Below, piece after piece: positions 25,647-33,807 of a stretch of DNA of 64,000 nucleotides. The stretch lies in assembly GCF_011761985.1 (NCBI RefSeq), contig NZ_JAASQT010000005.1, positions 1 through 64,000 of the forward strand. The letters run 5' to 3'. The first letter of the stretch is position 1, and every line of letters starts with the position of its first letter. A program made the position numbers and the translations under genes. The stretch comes from Brevundimonas terrae. GTDB lineage: Bacteria; Pseudomonadota; Alphaproteobacteria; Caulobacterales; Caulobacteraceae. Under the pieces are notes generated by a model. The model saw nothing but the letters and a program-made list of their open reading frames with translations, did not search any database and was not told the origin of the DNA.

Positions 25647-26570
25647 ATGATGAAAACCCTGCGCCATGTGATGGCTTCGGCTGCGCTCGTATCGACCCTG
25701 TTTGTGGCCCCGCTGGCGGTTGCCCAAACCGCAGCCCCCGCAGCCATTCCTCAGGCCGAGGGACAAGGTCCGGCCATGTGGGTCATCCGCGATGCGGACA
25801 GCACCCTTTACCTGTTCGGCAGCTTCCACTTCCTGCGTCCGGACACCAAATGGGGTCAATCCCATGTGGACGCCGCCTTTGCCTCTGCCGACGAAGTCTG
25901 GTTCGAAGCGACCGACATCGATGATGCAGCACAGGGCATGCAGTTGATGCAGACCTATGGCCTGTCGCCGGATCGCCCGCTGACCAGCCTGCTGACGCCT
26001 GAGGATATTGCGGCGCTGGACGCGGCGCTTGCACCTATGGGGGCCACCGCAGCAGCCTTTGATCCGATGCGCCCGTGGCTGGTCAGTCTGCAACTGGCCA
26101 TCGTGCAGCTAACGGCGGCTGGTTTTGATCCGAATTCGGGCGTGGACAAGGTCATGCTGGCCCGTGCCGCATCGCTGGGCAAACCGGCCAAGGGTCTGGA
26201 AAGCATGGCCGAACAGATCCGCATCTTCTCGGGTATGTCCGAGCAAGGTCAGGTCGAGATGCTGCGCGGTACCCTGAAAGATCTCGACAAGGGGCCAGCC
26301 CAGGTCGAGGCCCTGCTGGCCGCATGGTCCACGGGTAATACCGATGTCATGGGCCATGAAATGATCGACGAGATGAAGGCCGAGCAGCCCGAAGCCTATG
26401 AAGCGCTGTTCACACGTCGCAACGCCAACTGGACCCGTCAGATCAAAACCATCCTCGACGGTTCGGGCACCACATTTATCGTCGTCGGTGCGGGACACCT
26501 TGTCGGTCAAGACAGCGTCCAGTCCATGCTGGCCGTCGAAGGCATCACCGCCGAGCGCGTGACGCAATAA
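25647..26570 (+). CDS. Secreted TraB/GumN family protein
   Basis: A 307-residue protein with a Sec signal peptide (about 1-25, ending AVAQ). The TraB/GumN hallmark GSFHFLRP is near residue 53 and GAGHLVGQDSV near 283. This superfamily is related to Tiki metalloproteases of animals, but bacterial roles are mostly unproven. The start at 25647 has GGAAG five bases upstream. It follows the HTH cassette by 31 bases and ends at a terminator, so it may be the third gene of that unit. Confidence 0.85.
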   Translation: MMKTLRHVMASAALVSTLFVAPLAVAQTAAPAAIPQAEGQGPAMWVIRDADSTLYLFGSFHFLRPDTKWGQSHVDAAFASADEVWFEATDIDDAAQGMQLMQTYGLSPDRPLTSLLTPEDIAALDAALAPMGATAAAFDPMRPWLVSLQLAIVQLTAAGFDPNSGVDKVMLARAASLGKPAKGLESMAEQIRIFSGMSEQGQVEMLRGTLKDLDKGPAQVEALLAAWSTGNTDVMGHEMIDEMKAEQPEAYEALFTRRNANWTRQIKTILDGSGTTFIVVGAGHLVGQDSVQSMLAVEGITAERVTQ

Positions 26571-26594
26571 ACACCGGATAAATCCAAAAAATCC

Positions 26595-26625
26595 AAGGCC
26601 CGACCCCGCGTCGGGCCTTTTCTTT
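26595..26625 (+). terminator. Terminator after TraB/GumN gene
   Basis: AAGGCCCGAC pairs with GTCGGGCCTT around a five-base loop, then TTCTTT follows. Confidence 0.85.
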
Positions 26626-26661
26626 GACCGAACCACTGCTATGTTCGCCCCCATACCAAGG

Positions 26662-26736
<75 letters not shown>

Positions 26737-26840
26737 GTTTCCTTCATAATCTGCGACGATGTGGCGTGCATATTTTTGCGCATTTGCGCGTTGTGTAGGC
26801 ACGACGGTTCGATGTGGCTGACTACAAGAGGAATGTCCGG

Positions 26841-27341
26841 ATGAAAAAATCGGTTTATATGCTGGCGTCGGTGGCCTTGTTGGGGCTGGGCGCGTGCGGT
26901 CAGGAAGCGGCCAAACCGGTCGAACAGCCGAGCGCGCCAGTCCAAGCGGCACCCGAAGTATTGCCCGCGCTAGAGACGGCAAATGCACAGCAGTTCGTGC
27001 CCGAGGGTGGCTCGCTGGTGCCGCTGGAACTCGGTTCTGAAGGAACTGTCAACGTAACAGGCACCGTGACCGGCTATGCCGCGCCCGTATATGCGGTGGC
27101 TGTGGCGCAGGGCCAGACCCTGACGGTGGATTTCAAAACCGACAGCACAAATCTTTATATGAACATTAGCGACGCCGCCGATCACAGCGGCGCGGCCCTG
27201 CATCGCGGGGAAGTAGAAGGTGCCAAGGCTACGCTGGTGGCCCCGCGCAACATGACTTTCGTTATCGTCCCTTACCAGCCGAGAGCCACGGCCCGCCGCA
27301 ACGAGAGCGGTGATTTCAGCCTGTCGGTGACGCGCCACTAA
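26841..27341 (+). CDS. Putative lipoprotein, possible inhibitor-like beta protein
   Basis: A 166-residue protein with a lipoprotein signal peptide and lipobox LGAC (mature Cys near residue 20). A Pro/Ala-rich spacer follows (about 25-50), then a beta-rich domain (GTVNVTGTVTGYAAPVYAVA, GQTLTVDFK) that ends in a jelly-roll-like GDFSLSVTRH. This resembles pre-peptidase C-terminal or DNA breaking-rejoining inhibitor-like beta domains, but no family is assigned with confidence. ATG 26841 is chosen over upstream starts because the signal peptide begins there. Confidence 0.65.
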   Translation: MKKSVYMLASVALLGLGACGQEAAKPVEQPSAPVQAAPEVLPALETANAQQFVPEGGSLVPLELGSEGTVNVTGTVTGYAAPVYAVAVAQGQTLTVDFKTDSTNLYMNISDAADHSGAALHRGEVEGAKATLVAPRNMTFVIVPYQPRATARRNESGDFSLSVTRH

Positions 27342-27441
27342 GACCGCTTTTGGCGAGGCGTTACAGGATTTGAAACCGTTGGTTGCGGTTGTTGAGCCGG
27401 GGGTGTCTCGCCTTTGTCATTGTTTTCCGCTAGAGGAGGCC

Positions 27442-28887
27442 ATGACAGATAAGATGACCCCCCAGGCGGTAATCGACCGCCTCGAAACCCTCTACAATCA
27501 ATCCGTGGCCAACCTTCGCGATGCGGTGAAGGTGTTTTTGGAAACCGGCGAACGCGCCGATGCCGAAGCCCGCGCCAACGGCCTCTTCTCCTATCCCAAA
27601 CTGACGATCAGCTGGTTCGGCGACAAGCCGCAGAACCTCGAGACACGCGCCTTTGGCCGCCTGTCGCGTCCGGGTATCTATACCACCACGATCACGCGTC
27701 CCGACCTGTTCAGCAACTATCTGCTGGAACAGCTGACCCTGCTGGCCGACGAATATGACGCCACCTTCGTGGTCGGCCCGTCGGATCAGGAAATCCCGTT
27801 CCCCTATGTGCTGGACGGTTCGGGCGTGGTGCTGGATAGCACCATGACGGCCTCGATTGCCCGCTGGTTCCCGACCACGGATCTGGCCCATATCGGCGAT
27901 GAAATCTCGGACGGCCTGTTCGATCCGGACAAGGATTTCCCGCTGTCGCAGTTCGATGGCCTGCGTACCGACTTCTCGCTGGCCCGTCTTCGTCACTATA
28001 CCGGCACGCCGGTCGAGGCGGTGCAGAGCTATATCCTGTTCACCAACTATAACCGCTATGTCGACGAGTTCGTGCGCTGGGCGGCCGCCGAGCTGAAAAA
28101 GCCCGACAGCCCCTATGACAGCCTGACCTGCGCCGGTGGTGTGGTGGTGACCAAGGATACGGTCGACGCCGAAATGACGGTGATGGACTCGGCCTGGCGC
28201 AAGCACCAGATGCCGGCCTATCACCTGACCCGTCCGAACGGTCAGGGCATCACGCTGGTCAATATCGGTGTCGGTCCGTCCAACGCCAAGACCATCTGTG
28301 ACCACCTTGCGGTCATGCGTCCGCATGTGTGGATGATGATCGGTCACTGTGGCGGTCTGCGCGGTAGCCAGACCATTGGTGACTATGTGCTGGCCCACGC
28401 CTACCTGCGTGACGATCACGTTCTGGATGCCGTGCTTCCGGCCGACATTCCGGTGCCGTCGATCGCCGAGGTGCAACGCGCCCTTTATGACGCCACCAAG
28501 CAGGTGTCGGGTGCCACCGGTGAAGAAGTGAAGAAGCGCCTGCGTACCGGCACGGTTGTGACGACCGACGACCGCAACTGGGAACTTCGCTATTCCAAGT
28601 CGGCCCTGCGCTTCAACCAGAGCCGCGCGGTCGCCATCGATATGGAAAGCGCCACCATCGCCGCCCAGGGCTATCGCTTCCGCGTGCCCTACGGCACCTT
28701 GCTCTGTGTGTCGGACAAGCCGCTGCACGGCGAGATCAAGCTGCCGGGTCAGGCCAACCGTTTCTATGAGGGTTCGATTTCCGAACACCTTCAGATCGGT
28801 ATTCAGGCCGTGGAACTGCTGCGTGGCGAGGGCGCTGCCCTGCACTCGCGCAAACTGCGCGCCTTTGACGAGCCGCCTTTCCGTTAA
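27442..28887 (+). CDS. amn: AMP nucleosidase
   Basis: Hydrolyses AMP to adenine and ribose 5-phosphate, helping adjust adenylate pools; 481 residues, matching E. coli Amn. An N-terminal regulatory domain (about 1-170) precedes the nucleoside-phosphorylase-like catalytic domain (about 250-470) with IGVGPSNAKT, GHCGGLRGSQTIGDYVLA and AIDMESATIAAQGYRF. The ATG at 27442 is preceded by GAGGAGG with ideal spacing; the frame is open further upstream, but no homologous sequence is there. Confidence 0.96.
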   Translation: MTDKMTPQAVIDRLETLYNQSVANLRDAVKVFLETGERADAEARANGLFSYPKLTISWFGDKPQNLETRAFGRLSRPGIYTTTITRPDLFSNYLLEQLTLLADEYDATFVVGPSDQEIPFPYVLDGSGVVLDSTMTASIARWFPTTDLAHIGDEISDGLFDPDKDFPLSQFDGLRTDFSLARLRHYTGTPVEAVQSYILFTNYNRYVDEFVRWAAAELKKPDSPYDSLTCAGGVVVTKDTVDAEMTVMDSAWRKHQMPAYHLTRPNGQGITLVNIGVGPSNAKTICDHLAVMRPHVWMMIGHCGGLRGSQTIGDYVLAHAYLRDDHVLDAVLPADIPVPSIAEVQRALYDATKQVSGATGEEVKKRLRTGTVVTTDDRNWELRYSKSALRFNQSRAVAIDMESATIAAQGYRFRVPYGTLLCVSDKPLHGEIKLPGQANRFYEGSISEHLQIGIQAVELLRGEGAALHSRKLRAFDEPPFR

Positions 28888-28915
28888 GCTGGAAGCGCCC
28901 GTCGCGAAAACCTTT

Positions 28916-28944
28916 AAGGCCGCCCTTCATGGGCGGCCTTTTTC
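28916..28944 (+). terminator. Terminator after amn
   Basis: AAGGCCGCCC pairs with GGGCGGCCTT around a five-base loop and is followed by TTTC. Confidence 0.9.
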
Positions 28945-28980
28945 GTGCCTCGAAGGCTCGCATAACGGCGATTGAAAAAG

Positions 28981-28999
28981 TACTTTACAAAATAAAGTA
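28981..28999. promoter_or_regulatory. Palindromic operator upstream of membrane protein/winged-helix cassette
   Basis: TACTTTA and TAAAGTA are perfect inverted repeats separated by CAAAA, in an AT-rich spacer 37 bases before the start of the membrane protein gene. A ribosome-binding GGAGG follows at about 29023. It is probably bound by the small winged-helix protein encoded two genes downstream, or by a related regulator. Confidence 0.6.
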
Positions 29000-29035
29000 A
29001 GTGGGAGATAAAAGTACCAACAGGAGGAAACACCC

Positions 29036-29662
29036 ATGTCCCAACACCCTCAAGCCGATGTCCATGGCGACATCGCCTATTTGAAATCTCTGGCCGAGGA
29101 GGGGCGCCATGCCCCCGTCTTGGTCGGCCCCATCCTTGTGGCCGCAGCTATATGGTTTGGCGCAGCCACGGCAGTACAGTGGCTGATTGCTCTGGGGCGT
29201 GTGCCCTTGTCGGGCTGGGGGGTTATGTGGATGTGGGTTGGGGCCGGTGTCGGATTTGCCGCTCTGCTCTATGTTCTGATCCGCAAGGTTGATGCTCGCT
29301 CGGGCAGCCAGACCAAGGACAATGTGGCCATTGGTGCGGCATGGTCGGCCTGTGGCTACAGCATTTTCGGACTGTGGCTGGTGCTGATGGCATTCGGTCT
29401 CAGCACGGGGAACTGGGCGACGATGTCGCTGATGCCCGCGGTGGTGATGATCGCCTATGGTGCGGCATGGATGATTACCGGTCAGGTCGTGCGTCAGGGC
29501 TGGATGATGCTGACGGGCGCGGTCTGTTTTGCGGGGGCGGCGGCCTTGGGCTGGTTTGCCTTTACCCATTGGACCTATGTCATCTATCTGGTGCTCTTGA
29601 TCTGCGTGGCCTTGCTGCCGGGTCTCCATTTGATGAAACTGGCCGCCAGAGCGCGAGGCTGA
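29036..29662 (+). CDS. Membrane protein of unknown function, partner of a winged-helix regulator
   Basis: A 208-residue inner-membrane protein with about six hydrophobic helices (for example about 33-52, 63-81, 100-122, 128-150, 157-175, 178-196) after a short soluble N-terminus (MSQHPQADVHGDIAYLKSLA). A strong GGAGG precedes the start. It ends one base before the ATG of a 104-residue regulator. Family not recognised; similar proteins are commonly found next to PF13601-type regulators. The upstream palindrome suggests the pair controls its own expression. Confidence 0.75.
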   Translation: MSQHPQADVHGDIAYLKSLAEEGRHAPVLVGPILVAAAIWFGAATAVQWLIALGRVPLSGWGVMWMWVGAGVGFAALLYVLIRKVDARSGSQTKDNVAIGAAWSACGYSIFGLWLVLMAFGLSTGNWATMSLMPAVVMIAYGAAWMITGQVVRQGWMMLTGAVCFAGAAALGWFAFTHWTYVIYLVLLICVALLPGLHLMKLAARARG

Positions 29663-29663
29663 G

Positions 29664-29978
29664 ATGACGGCGCAAGCTTCGGATGACTTCGACATCAATC
29701 GCATCGACGAGGTCATCCATGGCCGTATCCGGCTCGGTATCATGGCCTATCTGTCCAGCGCCGATGTGGCCGAGTTCAGTGAGCTGAAAGCCCGATTGCA
29801 GACCACGGACGGCAATCTTTCAGTTCACCTGCGAAAACTGGAAGAAGCGGGTTTTGTGATCGTCGAAAAGAGCTTTCAGGGACGAAAACCCCTGACGCGG
29901 GCGCGTCTCAGCGATAGGGGCCGCGAAGCCTTTATCGCCTATCTGGACCAGATTTCGGCTCTGGTAGCACAACGCTAG
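29664..29978 (+). CDS. Winged-helix transcriptional regulator (HTH_34-like)
   Basis: A 104-residue protein made of one winged helix. Helix 1 is VIHGRIRLGIMAYLS, the recognition helix region is GNLSVHLRKLEEAGFV, and the wing is VEKSFQGRKPLTRARLSDRG. This is the DNA-binding fold of the ArsR/MarR-like PF13601 group, without an obvious metal or ligand site. The last residues (YLDQISALV) probably dimerise. The gene begins one base after the membrane-protein stop and is therefore its translational partner. Confidence 0.88.
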   Translation: MTAQASDDFDINRIDEVIHGRIRLGIMAYLSSADVAEFSELKARLQTTDGNLSVHLRKLEEAGFVIVEKSFQGRKPLTRARLSDRGREAFIAYLDQISALVAQR

Positions 29979-30015
29979 ATGGCGAAACCGGGCAATCAGT
30001 TTAAGGAAGGCGGTC

Positions 30016-30792
30016 ATGAGCGACCGCCTTCTTTCTTTTGAAGCCATCGAGAATTTCCGTGACTTTGGCGGCTATGCCGGTGCCGAAGGGCCGGTGGCGC
30101 GTGGACGCCTGTTCCGCTCGGGCCAGTTATCGCGCACGACCGAGGCCGACCTTCAGCAGTTACGGGCGCTGGATATCCGCTATGTGGTGGACCTGCGTCG
30201 CTCCAGTGAACGCATCAAACAGCCCGACCGCATGCCTGAAGACTGGCAGGGCCAGACCCTGTCCAGCGATCTGGGCGGCGAGGGACTGGCCCCGCATATC
30301 CAGTTTCTCAAAAGCGGAAAACTGACCGGGGATTCGGGCCGCGATTATATGGCGGGCACCTATGGCCGCATGCCTTATGAGCCATCGCATGTGGAACTGT
30401 TCAAAGCCTATTTTGCCGCGCTGATACGCGATGATGGCGCATCGCTGATCCATTGTGCGGCGGGCAAGGATCGTACAGGGTTGCTGGCCTCTCTGGTCCA
30501 TCGGGCGCTGGGCGTACACGAGGATGACGTGATGGCCGACTATCTGGCCACCAATGCCGCCGTAAATCTCGAAGCCCGCGCCGAGGAAATGGGCCAGTGG
30601 CTGGGCAAGATGACCGGCCATCCGGTGTCGCGCGATGCGGTGGTGGCGTTCCTCGGGGTGGATGCCGATTTCCTGCATCACGCCTATCGCACCATCGAGG
30701 TCCGAAGCGGTTCGGTGGATACCTATATGGAGCAGGTTCTGGAACTGGATGGCGCGGCCCTCGGCAAGCTGCGTCAGGTCTTGAGCATCTGA
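30016..30792 (+). CDS. Tyrosine-protein phosphatase (Y_phosphatase3 type)
   Basis: A 258-residue phosphatase of the dual-specificity/tyrosine type found in bacteria (MptpB-like). It begins with the family motif NFRDFGGYAG. The catalytic P-loop is HCAAGKDRTG (Cys near residue 151, CX5R). A general-acid Asp may lie in the preceding loop. No signal peptide. Possible substrates are phosphotyrosine or phosphoinositides; the true substrate is unknown. AAGGAAGG sits before the start. pabB follows two bases after its stop, but a functional link is not obvious. Confidence 0.87.
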   Translation: MSDRLLSFEAIENFRDFGGYAGAEGPVARGRLFRSGQLSRTTEADLQQLRALDIRYVVDLRRSSERIKQPDRMPEDWQGQTLSSDLGGEGLAPHIQFLKSGKLTGDSGRDYMAGTYGRMPYEPSHVELFKAYFAALIRDDGASLIHCAAGKDRTGLLASLVHRALGVHEDDVMADYLATNAAVNLEARAEEMGQWLGKMTGHPVSRDAVVAFLGVDADFLHHAYRTIEVRSGSVDTYMEQVLELDGAALGKLRQVLSI

Positions 30793-30794
30793 AT

Positions 30795-32126
30795 ATGTTT
30801 GAAGTCCGAAAACCCCTTTTGTGGTGTGATCCTGTTGCCGTGGCGGCGGGTCTGGCAAAAGAGACGTGGCCGCTGGCTATGGTCGCAGGGGCGGGAGCGC
30901 CGCAAAAACATGGTGGTCGCTGGTCGTTCGTGGCCTGTGCTCCGGACAAACAGGCGGTGATCCCGCTGAGTGACGAGGCATTCACTGCGCTTGACCATAC
31001 CGACTGGTGCGACGGACCGGTGGTCGGTCTGGTGTCCTATGATGCAGGGGCGCGGCAGGCGACAGGAATGCGAGAGCCTGTCTGGCCCGATCTGATCCTG
31101 GCCCGATATCCGGCATGGCTGGCCTTTGATCATTTGGAACAACAGGTCTGGGCCTGTGGCTGGGCGCACAGCCATGCCTTGGCGCAGGACCACGCTGGCA
31201 TGGCCGAAGGATGGATGGCCAAGGCGTTACGGCCGGATCTACCCGCGCCGCCCTCAATGGATTTTGTGACGGAAGCTGAACCGCAAGCCTATTGCGATGC
31301 CGTCGCCGAAGTGGTGCGCCGCATAGGCGAGGGCGAGCTGTTTCAGGCCAATATCGCCCGCGCTTGGCACGGACAGCTTTGGCCACAGGCGGACCCTTTC
31401 GATGTTTTCCTGCGCCTGTCCGAACAACGCGGCGCAGCCTATGGCGCGTGGTGGGGGGCTGGTGATTATGCGCTGGTGTCCAACTCGCCCGAACTGTTCC
31501 TGTCTTGCGATCTAAAGACACGACGGATCGAGACGCGCCCGATCAAGGGCACCTCGGCCCGCTATGAGGATCCGGTACAAGACGCGACCTCTGCCAAGGC
31601 CCTGACCGACAGTCTCAAGGACAGGGCCGAGAACCTGATGATTGTGGATCTGATGCGTAACGATCTGGGCCGTGTGGCCGAGGTGGGCAGCGTTACGGTC
31701 GAACGCTTGTTCGAGCTGGAAAGCCATCCGACCGTGCATCACCTGACCTCGGTGGTCAGTGCGAGCCTGAAGCAGGGTTTTGGCTGGGGCGATATCGTGC
31801 GGGCCACCTTCCCGCCGGGCTCGATAACCGGTGCTCCAAAGCATCAGGCCATGAAGGTGATTGCCGAACTGGAGCCGTCACGCGGCGCATGGTGCGGCAC
31901 CCTGTTCGTGCACGGCATGGCGCATCGGGATCATGTGTCTGCGTCGGTCCTGATCCGCAGCGCCAGTTTCGAACGCCGGGTCGGCCACTGGCACTGGCGC
32001 GCACAGGCAGGGGCGGGCATTACTGCCGACAGCAACCCGCAAGCCGAACTGGCCGAAACCGACGCCAAGATCAGTGCGCTGTATGAAGCCCTATTTGGGG
32101 CGCGGGCAACTGGTGCAACTGACTGA
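30795..32126 (+). CDS. pabB: Aminodeoxychorismate synthase component I
   Basis: Converts chorismate with ammonia from PabA to 4-amino-4-deoxychorismate for folate synthesis; 443 residues. The chorismate-binding domain (about 160-435) shows GELFQANIARAW, PELFLSCD, RPIKGTSARYEDP, AENLMIVDLMRNDLGRV and PPGSITGAPKHQAM. The last part keeps AGAGITADSNPQAELAETDAK. The N-terminal 130 residues are typical but divergent. The frame opens earlier, inside the phosphatase gene, but ATG 30795 just after the phosphatase stop gives the normal N-terminus. The 3' end overlaps the end of the convergent TadE-like gene by 36 bases. Confidence 0.9.
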   Translation: MFEVRKPLLWCDPVAVAAGLAKETWPLAMVAGAGAPQKHGGRWSFVACAPDKQAVIPLSDEAFTALDHTDWCDGPVVGLVSYDAGARQATGMREPVWPDLILARYPAWLAFDHLEQQVWACGWAHSHALAQDHAGMAEGWMAKALRPDLPAPPSMDFVTEAEPQAYCDAVAEVVRRIGEGELFQANIARAWHGQLWPQADPFDVFLRLSEQRGAAYGAWWGAGDYALVSNSPELFLSCDLKTRRIETRPIKGTSARYEDPVQDATSAKALTDSLKDRAENLMIVDLMRNDLGRVAEVGSVTVERLFELESHPTVHHLTSVVSASLKQGFGWGDIVRATFPPGSITGAPKHQAMKVIAELEPSRGAWCGTLFVHGMAHRDHVSASVLIRSASFERRVGHWHWRAQAGAGITADSNPQAELAETDAKISALYEALFGARATGATD

Positions 32127-32678
32127 AGCCACTTCACGCGGGCGCAGATAGAACTGGCGTTTGAAGGTGGTAATATCCGACAGGAAATCACCAAACCCCG
32201 GCACTGAAATGTCGAACGGGGAGTTATACTTATAGACCGTCTCGGCCAGAATGACGCTGTCGCCTTCTTTTTCGAGAATACCCGCAGGGACAGGCACAAC
32301 CGTATTGTATTTTAACGGCGTGGCCTTGCTGCCATAACTCCAGTCGACGCGGGCCTCACCCTTGTCATTGAGGATGAGGCTGGTGACTGTCCCCTCCAGC
32401 GGCTCGGAGGAATAGGGCACCATTATCAGGCCACCGACCGCGAAAAAGTCTGACAGTTGGGTGGGGGTCACGGTTCCGGCCTGCGCCACAATATCGGCCA
32501 TCATCGAGGCCGAGTGGCTGGCGCGGCGCTGGACCATAAAGGCCTGTGTGAACTCGATCACACCGATATAGAGCACCAGAAACAAGGGCAGCAGCAGTGC
32601 AAACTCGACGGCGGCAACGCCATCCTGATTGCGACGGAACCGGTTGCCGAAATGGCGGAGGCTGAAGAGCATCTGCAT
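32091..32678 (-). CDS. TadE/TadG-like pseudopilin, downstream copy
   Basis: A 195-residue protein of the TadE/TadG group, used in Flp pilus assembly. The N-terminal segment QDGVAAVEFALLLPLFLV combines a prepilin-like cleavage site (Gly-Val/Ala with Glu at +5) and a membrane helix (about 24-45). The rest is periplasmic (about 46-195), ending in a two-Cys tail (SCTSCPRPK). Its ATG shares one base with the stop of the preceding TadE-like gene, so both form one operon that diverges from pilA. Its 3' end overlaps pabB. Confidence 0.85.
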   Translation of the reverse strand: MQMLFSLRHFGNRFRRNQDGVAAVEFALLLPLFLVLYIGVIEFTQAFMVQRRASHSASMMADIVAQAGTVTPTQLSDFFAVGGLIMVPYSSEPLEGTVTSLILNDKGEARVDWSYGSKATPLKYNTVVPVPAGILEKEGDSVILAETVYKYNSPFDISVPGFGDFLSDITTFKRQFYLRPREVASVSCTSCPRPK

Positions 32679-33208
32679 CAGAACGGCTCGTTTCTAAAGG
32701 CCGTGGCCGCGTGAAGAATGGTGTCACCATTACCCAGCCGGATCATGGCGTGGCCAAGGAAGGGGCTGACGATGGGTTGTTTGTACCAGACCCGCATCAG
32801 CATGAAGCTGCGCGCTGTGCCGATATTGAATTTGAGGTTTTCGGGCTTGAACTCGCCATCCACCACAGGATCGGAAATGCCGGGATTGGTAAAGGATGCC
32901 ACCGGCTGGACGTCGATCTCGATGCGGCTCAGGCAGGCAGATTCAAAAAAGGCCATACGGCCGCAGATTTCTTTTTTAAAGTCTGCGGCTGTGGCGTCTT
33001 GGGGTAACTGGCCTGTGCGGATCAGGCGACCACTGTTCAGCACAGCGGTTTCCAGAAGTGCACTGACGCTCAGGATGATCGCGACTTCGAGAATGGCCAG
33101 TAACAGCCCGAAAAAGGGAATGGCAACCAGCGCGAATTCCACGGCTGTTGCGCCCTCGCGGGACGTCATGCGTGCTGTACGGGCGTCGCGTGTGCGGAAC
33201 ACCTTCAT
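32678..33208 (-). CDS. tadE: TadE-like pseudopilin
   Basis: A 176-residue TadE family protein. A basic N-terminus is followed by SREGATAVEFALVAIPFFG, which has the Flp-type processing site (Gly-Ala with Glu at +5) and the membrane helix (about 22-45). The periplasmic domain contains two Cys (KEICGR, ESACLSR) that may form a disulfide. GAGGG lies seven bases upstream of ATG 33208; an in-frame start 11 codons earlier lacks one. It is the first gene of the tadE-like pair, divergent from pilA. Confidence 0.88.
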   Translation of the reverse strand: MKVFRTRDARTARMTSREGATAVEFALVAIPFFGLLLAILEVAIILSVSALLETAVLNSGRLIRTGQLPQDATAADFKKEICGRMAFFESACLSRIEIDVQPVASFTNPGISDPVVDGEFKPENLKFNIGTARSFMLMRVWYKQPIVSPFLGHAMIRLGNGDTILHAATAFRNEPF

Positions 33209-33518
33209 GGCCTGACCCTCTGAACTGAGTGCGGCGGGCAATGGAACCGCACTACATTTATACGGTCCTATCGCCCTGCATGGGGTTTTCCTAAGACAAA
33301 TTTGTAAAGCAAATACCTAAGCCAAACGGTGTTTGGTTACTTCTGGTCAAATGGTAACGACTTGGTAACTACGATTCCGCCTTGCGGGGTGACAGAACTT
33401 TACTTGCGTTTAAGGTATAATCTGCAAAGTCGCATGGCATTTGGGCGCAAGGAACACTGCGCGGCCCATCGCGGGGGAGCGCTGCTGTTTCCTCCCGCTC
33501 AACGAGAGAGGACTACAC
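33209..33518. promoter_or_regulatory. Divergent tadE/pilA control region (310 bases without a gene)
   Basis: AT-rich spacer with several ordered elements. A palindrome, CCAAAC-GGT-GTTTGG, lies at 33322-33336. Two copies of TGGTAAC lie at 33352 and 33363, 11 bases apart; read on the other strand they give TTAC-N7-TTAC, the spacing of a CtrA box (TTAA-N7-TTAA) with imperfect half-sites. A perfect TATAAT is at 33416-33421, and a GC-rich hairpin in the presumed pilA leader is at 33471-33498. In Caulobacter, pilA is activated by CtrA, so CtrA control is plausible but not proven here. Confidence 0.5.
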
Positions 33519-33701
33519 ATGCGTAATCTGCTGAACCGTTTCGCCAAGGATGAATCCGGCGCGACCGCAATCGAATACGGCCTGATCGCTGCCCTGATCG
33601 CGGTTGTCATCATTGGCGCTCTGCTTGCCATCGGTCCGAAACTGGAACAAAAATTCCGTGACGTTGAAAATGGCCTGGATGGTACTGCACCGGGCGCATA
33701 A
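33519..33701 (+). CDS. pilA: Flp-type pilin PilA
   Basis: Major subunit of the Flp/Tad pilus, 60 residues. The prepilin leader MRNLLNRFAKDESG is followed by the Flp motif ATAIEYGL, with cleavage expected after G14 and Glu at +5. A hydrophobic helix covers about 20-42. The frame opens upstream, but ATG 33519 with AGAGAGGA before it gives the typical pilin. It is followed by a terminator, so it can be expressed at a much higher level than the cpa genes. Confidence 0.95.
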   Translation: MRNLLNRFAKDESGATAIEYGLIAALIAVVIIGALLAIGPKLEQKFRDVENGLDGTAPGA

Positions 33702-33725
33702 GCGACCCAGTCGGTAAGTTAATGG

Positions 33726-33757
33726 AAAGGCCGGAGCGATCGCTCCGGCCTTTTTTC
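33726..33757 (+). terminator. Terminator after pilA
   Basis: AAGGCCGGAGCG and CGCTCCGGCCTT form a near-perfect palindromic stem followed by TTTTTT. It separates pilA from cpaA. Confidence 0.9.
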
Positions 33758-33807
33758 ATGCTTAATGGCGCAACTATGGCTTAACCAAATTGTGTCACCG
33801 TCCGAGC

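Noticed and set aside
27430..28845. 471-codon minus-strand frame opposite amn
   Set aside because: Amn is complete on the plus strand with a strong ribosome-binding site; the antisense product is low-complexity and has no start signal.
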